Shown here one piece after another: positions 59,967 through 64,000 of a stretch of DNA of 64,000 nucleotides. Source of the stretch: Coniella vitis. Its lineage: Eukaryota; Ascomycota; Sordariomycetes; Diaporthales; Schizoparmaceae. Below the pieces are notes generated by a model. The model saw only the letters and a program-made list of their open reading frames with translations. It was not told the DNA's origin and did no database searches. The first letter of the stretch is position 1. Each line of letters begins with the position of its first letter. Where the stretch lies: the NCBI GenBank assembly GCA_011317545.1, contig WUJK01000006.1:806001-870000 (forward strand), read 5' to 3'. The position numbers were made by a program, and so were the translations under genes.

Positions 59967-62900
59967 TCAGAGACGTGTGTGCAAGCCTGGCAATTCATGG
60001 TCACTCGGCCAATGGACATCGGGCCATACATAACGGACGGCTTCCCAAATATGGCTATGCGAGAGGTTAATAAGACGCTGATTCGCAGCATGGACGAATC
60101 GGAGTTGTTTTTGGTGGACCGAGATGAGGCTTACCTGACATGAACGATTTCGAGACCAGCCTTGACTTCCTGTGGCAAATCTTTGACGTCCTTCCGATTT
60201 GAAGAGGGCAACAAAACAGTCCGCACTCCTGCCCTTAGAGCTCCAATCAGTTTTTCTTTGATTCCGCCTACCGGCAGAACCTTTCCCCGCAGTGAGATCT
60301 CGCCCTGGTAGTAGAGGCCGAGTAAGTCTGTGTCTGTATAGCATATGAATTTTGGGTTGAGGCACTTACTGTCATCGCGATTGTTGGTGGCACCGCTCTG
60401 CCAGAGAAGAGAGAAATTAGAGCGATTGTTTGCGCTATTCCTGAGCTGGGACCGTCTTTGGGAATCGCTCCACTCGGGCAGTGAACATGAAGAGACCGAT
60501 CTTTCATGATATTGTGCGAAGGCTCAGAGACAAGACCCAGTTCGAAAGCGTGTGCTTTCACCCACTGTACCGACGTCAGTAAGGACTACCTATCAAAGAT
60601 ATCATGGCTCCACGAATGATACATGCGAGCCTAGAAGGCGTGTTTTTTTTTGAGGATGATTGCTCATGATGGAACTGTAGTGTGCGGACTGAGGACGCCG
60701 AGGGGCAAAACTCACAGTGAGAGCTACTTCAACGCTTTCCTTGAGCACGTTTTGAAGATTCCCAGTCAGTTGAACTGTGCCGGATCCAGGAAAGTCCTGC
60801 ACTTCGATAAAGAGGATGCTGCCATTGCCGCCAGAGCTATAGGCCACCAGTCCGGTGACGATACCAGGGCGACTCGTCTTCTCGGCAATCTCTTCCTCAA
60901 ATTTCTCAATACCTAGAATATTCTCGACATCCTCGAGGGTGAGTTGTGGCTTGTACGTCTCCAGTCGCCCGTTGTCCTTGGCATCGGCATACTCGACGGC
61001 TTTCGCTCGGCAACACGAGCCAATTTCACGCTCGAGATTACGAACGCCTGCCTCGCGAGTATATGCGTCAATAATCTTGGCCACAACCTCTTCACTGAAC
61101 TTGATCTGCTCTTCTTCTAAGCCATTGACACTGATCTGCTTGGGAATGAGGTGTCCCGTCGCAATGTGCCGCTTCTCCATGGTTGTATAGCCAGGAAGGT
61201 AGATCATCTCCATGCGGTCCAGTAAAGGGGTCGGAATCGTGTCGAGACTATTCGCGGTTGCAATGAACAGAACTTTGCTCAGATCCAAAGGTGTGTTGAT
61301 GTAGTGGTCCGTGAATGCGTGATTCTGCTCGGGGTCCAGAACCTCCAACATGGCTGCTGATGGGTCGCCTTGAAAGTTTGCGTGACCCAATTTGTCAATT
61401 TCGTCAAGGAGAAAGACGGGGTTTGCGACGCCAACTTTCCGTAGTCCCTGGACAATCAAACCGGGCATAGCGGCAACATATGTTCTGCGATGCCCACGAA
61501 TCTCCGCCTCGTCTCTTACGCCACCCAAAGATATCCTGTGAAACTTCCTGCCCAGAGCTTGTGCCAATGATCGGGCTATGCTAGTCTTTCCGACACCGGG
61601 AGGACCGACAAGCAGCAGGATGGGCGACTTGTCCATCATACGTTTGCCTTTGAGCACCTCAAGCTTTGCAATACCTGCGTTGGTCTGCTCGTCCACTTGG
61701 TGGGCGCCAGGCGCGTCTTGTGTATCATCAATGTTTGTCGATTGCATGTTGGAAACTTCTTCTTGCGCCTGTTTCAGCTTGGCATCAATCTCCTCGTTGA
61801 TGGATTGCTTGAGTCGCAAGACCGCCAGGTACTCCAGCAGCCGCTTCTTCACTTTTTCAAGACCATAGTGGTCGTCATCAAGCTGCTTGCGCGCGAATGT
61901 CAGTGTCTGAGGTCCTAGCCGGTCTTCAGTCGTGATGCTCCACGGTATCTCTGCAAGCGTCTCCAAATACGTCCGTGTAACAGCGTAATCTGCCTGAGAC
62001 GGATTCATTTTCTTAAGGCGCTTGATCTCCTTCTCGGCGACCTTGGCAGCTTCTGGTGGTAACTTGGCAACGTCGAGCTTCTTCTGCAATTCCTCAATTT
62101 CATTCGGCTCATTCTCGTCATCGTCACCACCGCCGGACTGCCCTCGGGCCCTCTGAGTAGAGAATGGAACCGCAAAGCCATTCCTAGGATTGCGAGTCGG
62201 TGTGCGTAACTTCCCCTGAATCTGATCTGTTCCGCCGTCTTTTTCGTCCGTGTCAATGATTATCGGGATGGTCGACGGGGTGAAACTGGAGATCTTGACA
62301 TTGTTCTTGATGCTTGTGACTTGGCGGTCAAGAAGCTCGACTACAAAGCGCATCCTTTCCTTGACGTCAAACAAGGACAGGACTTTGAGCTTCTCTGGAA
62401 ACTCGGTCTCACATACGTTGGCCATGAAATCAGCGAGAAAACCGGCTTCCGCTAGCGTTTTCTGCTGGATGAACCAGTCGAGCCGTCTCCCAAGAATAGG
62501 TGACAAGGATGGCGACCCAGTTGGGCGTGGCAAGAGCGCAGCAACACGAAGAATAGCGACGAGTTCTCGGGACAGTAATCTCATGGTTGAGAACAACTCC
62601 TGTGCCGAGTCATCTGATAGAACTACATGCAGATTGTCAGCATATCACGCAAAAGGTGTACAGTGCCCCAGGGAATGCCAAGCCTTGTGGATGCATATCG
62701 GAGCATGGAAGAAAACGATGCCAGCGACAAAAAGAGAAAGATGAAGCCTGCAGGCTCGTTGTCCAAAGTTGGACCGTGAGCGTTGCACAACCACGCAAAC
62801 ACACTTTTGAATCCATACTCTTACGCTTGACACACTGTCCTTGGAAGTCCAGGTACGAAAATTGTTATCTTACCTTCATCCTGATGATAGGTGACCTTGC

Positions 62901-63357
62901 CTTCAAAATAAGGCTGGGTCTGATAGACCTTCTCCACTTTGACTCTGGCAGCGCCTTTGACGAGCAACGAGAACTCTCCCGTGCCACGGCCCTCAACGCC
63001 CGTGATGTTGGCCGCTACGCCGGAGCTGAACAGGTCTGTCTTGGATACACGAGCAGCATCACCGTCGGGGCTGGTGGGGCTCTGGGACTTGTCTTGATCG
63101 CCGTCTTCGATGAGCAGCTGGCCGTTAGGTCCCACCGGCGATGCTAGGGCTCGAGACTGAGGGACACATGCTATGGGGACACTCTCCACCCTGCCCTTTG
63201 AGCCTCTGGAGCCAGCACGGCTGTAAACTGTGGAGAGGAGTGCTGCGATGTCGGGGCGGGCTGACGAGACGGGGACGCGGTTGACAATGCCAGGAAGGAG
63301 GACCATGCCCTGCGGGAGGGGGATGATAGGCAATGTTGCCGAGTGCGAGCGCGGCAT
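59967..63357 (-). CDS. LON2: Peroxisomal Lon protease (Lon2-type)
   Basis: I model five exons: 63357-62874, 62622-60716, 60564-60370, 60304-60135 and 60054-59967, all GT-AG, for 947 residues. The N-terminal substrate-binding domain starts MPRSHSATLPIIPLPQGMVL and lacks a mitochondrial presequence. The AAA+ module has Walker A GPPGVGKTS (about residue 500) and Walker B VFLLDEIDK. The protease domain carries the Ser-Lys dyad: Ser in KDGPSSG (about 837) and Lys in VGGIKEK (about 878). The segment ALT|WVKAHAFELG across intron 2 confirms that junction against other Lon2 proteins. The chain ends HTRL, resembling a peroxisomal PTS1 tripeptide but with Thr at -3. Lon2 removes damaged matrix proteins. 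Length and ending favour the peroxisomal over the mitochondrial Lon. Confidence 0.94.
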
Positions 63358-64000
63358 TGTGGTGGCTTGACGGGATGTAAGGCTCTCGCGTGACCGAAGA
63401 ACGGCCAATAAGTAAAGAATCAATGAGTCGGTGATTAGATAGATCAAGGGTTTCGTTGATATAGGCGAAGTTGGATGAATGGGCAGTCATGGGAAAGAGC
63501 GAGTGGTCGATGATAAGGAAGGCATGAAGCTAGGAAGTCATGGGCTGCAAGTCACTGTAACCGAGCCGAGGCAGATGAGGCCTGGCTTGGCCTATGTGCT
63601 GTACTATGTACTTGGAACTGCAGCCCACTTGCCTGATTCTATAGGTACCGCCCAAGCCACTGCAGGCGCTCTGGCCTGTTCTGTTGCGTTTGCCACAGGC
63701 ATCATGGACCACCGTCGAATCTCCTCGACTATCTTCACATGTTGAACGTTATGATTGAAGTGAATAGACGTTTGCATTTTTCTGCACATATATAGTAGTA
63801 GGTGCGGATATGATGCAAGGGACTGTGTGTCTGTAAGATCCGCAGGGCTTCCTATCCAAAATATGTAAATTGCACGTATACAATGTAAGAATTCCCAGTT
63901 ACTATGTAGAACCTCTATTACTACCTAGGTACCTATGTACTATATGTGTAGTACTGGAGGGACGCCCCCAGGGTGCCCTTGCCCAGCCCAGCAGGCAGGC
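63358..64000. other. Upstream region of LON2, to the window end
   Basis: This should hold the LON2 promoter. It has two exact TACTATGTA words (63602-63610 and 63900-63908) and an AvrII-type CCTAGGTACC stretch at about 63924. No further gene is seen. Confidence 0.5.

Overview
The window is nuclear DNA of a filamentous ascomycete. Genes carry short GT-AG introns (mostly 50-120 nt). The proteins have clear filamentous-fungal counterparts, and intergenic DNA is rich in pyrimidine leaders and homopolymer runs. Protein character suggests Sordariomycetes, probably Hypocreales; this placement is an inference from memory of the families, not a search. Almost everything coding is conserved housekeeping machinery. 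I see no biosynthetic cluster, transposon ORF, CRISPR array or prophage.

Layout. 1-83: 3' end of an unidentified + strand gene, followed by a 59-bp poly(A) tract. 1125-3640 (-): eIF4E-binding protein of the 4E-T type. 4796-8284 (-): URB1/NPA1 (60S ribosome assembly), divergent from DIB1/DIM1 (U5 snRNP) at 8698-9248 (+). 9892-~17642 (-): very large Tao3/PAG1/Mor2 scaffold of the RAM/MOR polarity network. 20687-22898 (+): NADPH-cytochrome P450 reductase. 26852-29327 (+): two-RRM MSSP/RBMS-like RNA-binding protein with eight exons and a long leader. 29995-31271 (-): RIO2 kinase, divergent from RPN1 (26S proteasome) at 31971-34902 (+). 35304-37610 (-): MLH1. 42068-44279 (-): Zn(II)2Cys6 transcription factor with a PAS-like region, its zinc cluster split by an 8-nt micro-exon. 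44280-59966: about 15.7 kb with no gene I can support. 59967-63357 (-): peroxisomal Lon protease.

The genes do not form a pathway. Several act in gene expression (DIB1 in splicing, URB1 and RIO2 in ribosome assembly, the eIF4E-binding protein and RRM protein on mRNA) or protein quality control (RPN1, LON2). Two head-to-head pairs, URB1/DIB1 and RIO2/RPN1, share intergenic promoters.

The least explained signal is a 9-bp word, TACATAGTA/TACTATGTA. I counted 22 exact copies by eye, about 0.5 expected by chance. All are intergenic, most lie at 45-57 kb, and several are paired into perfect hairpins. The 15.7-kb gene desert, an orphan CT-rich promoter-like tract (40.37-40.99 kb), the 59-bp poly(A) run and the micro-exon are the other points worth following.
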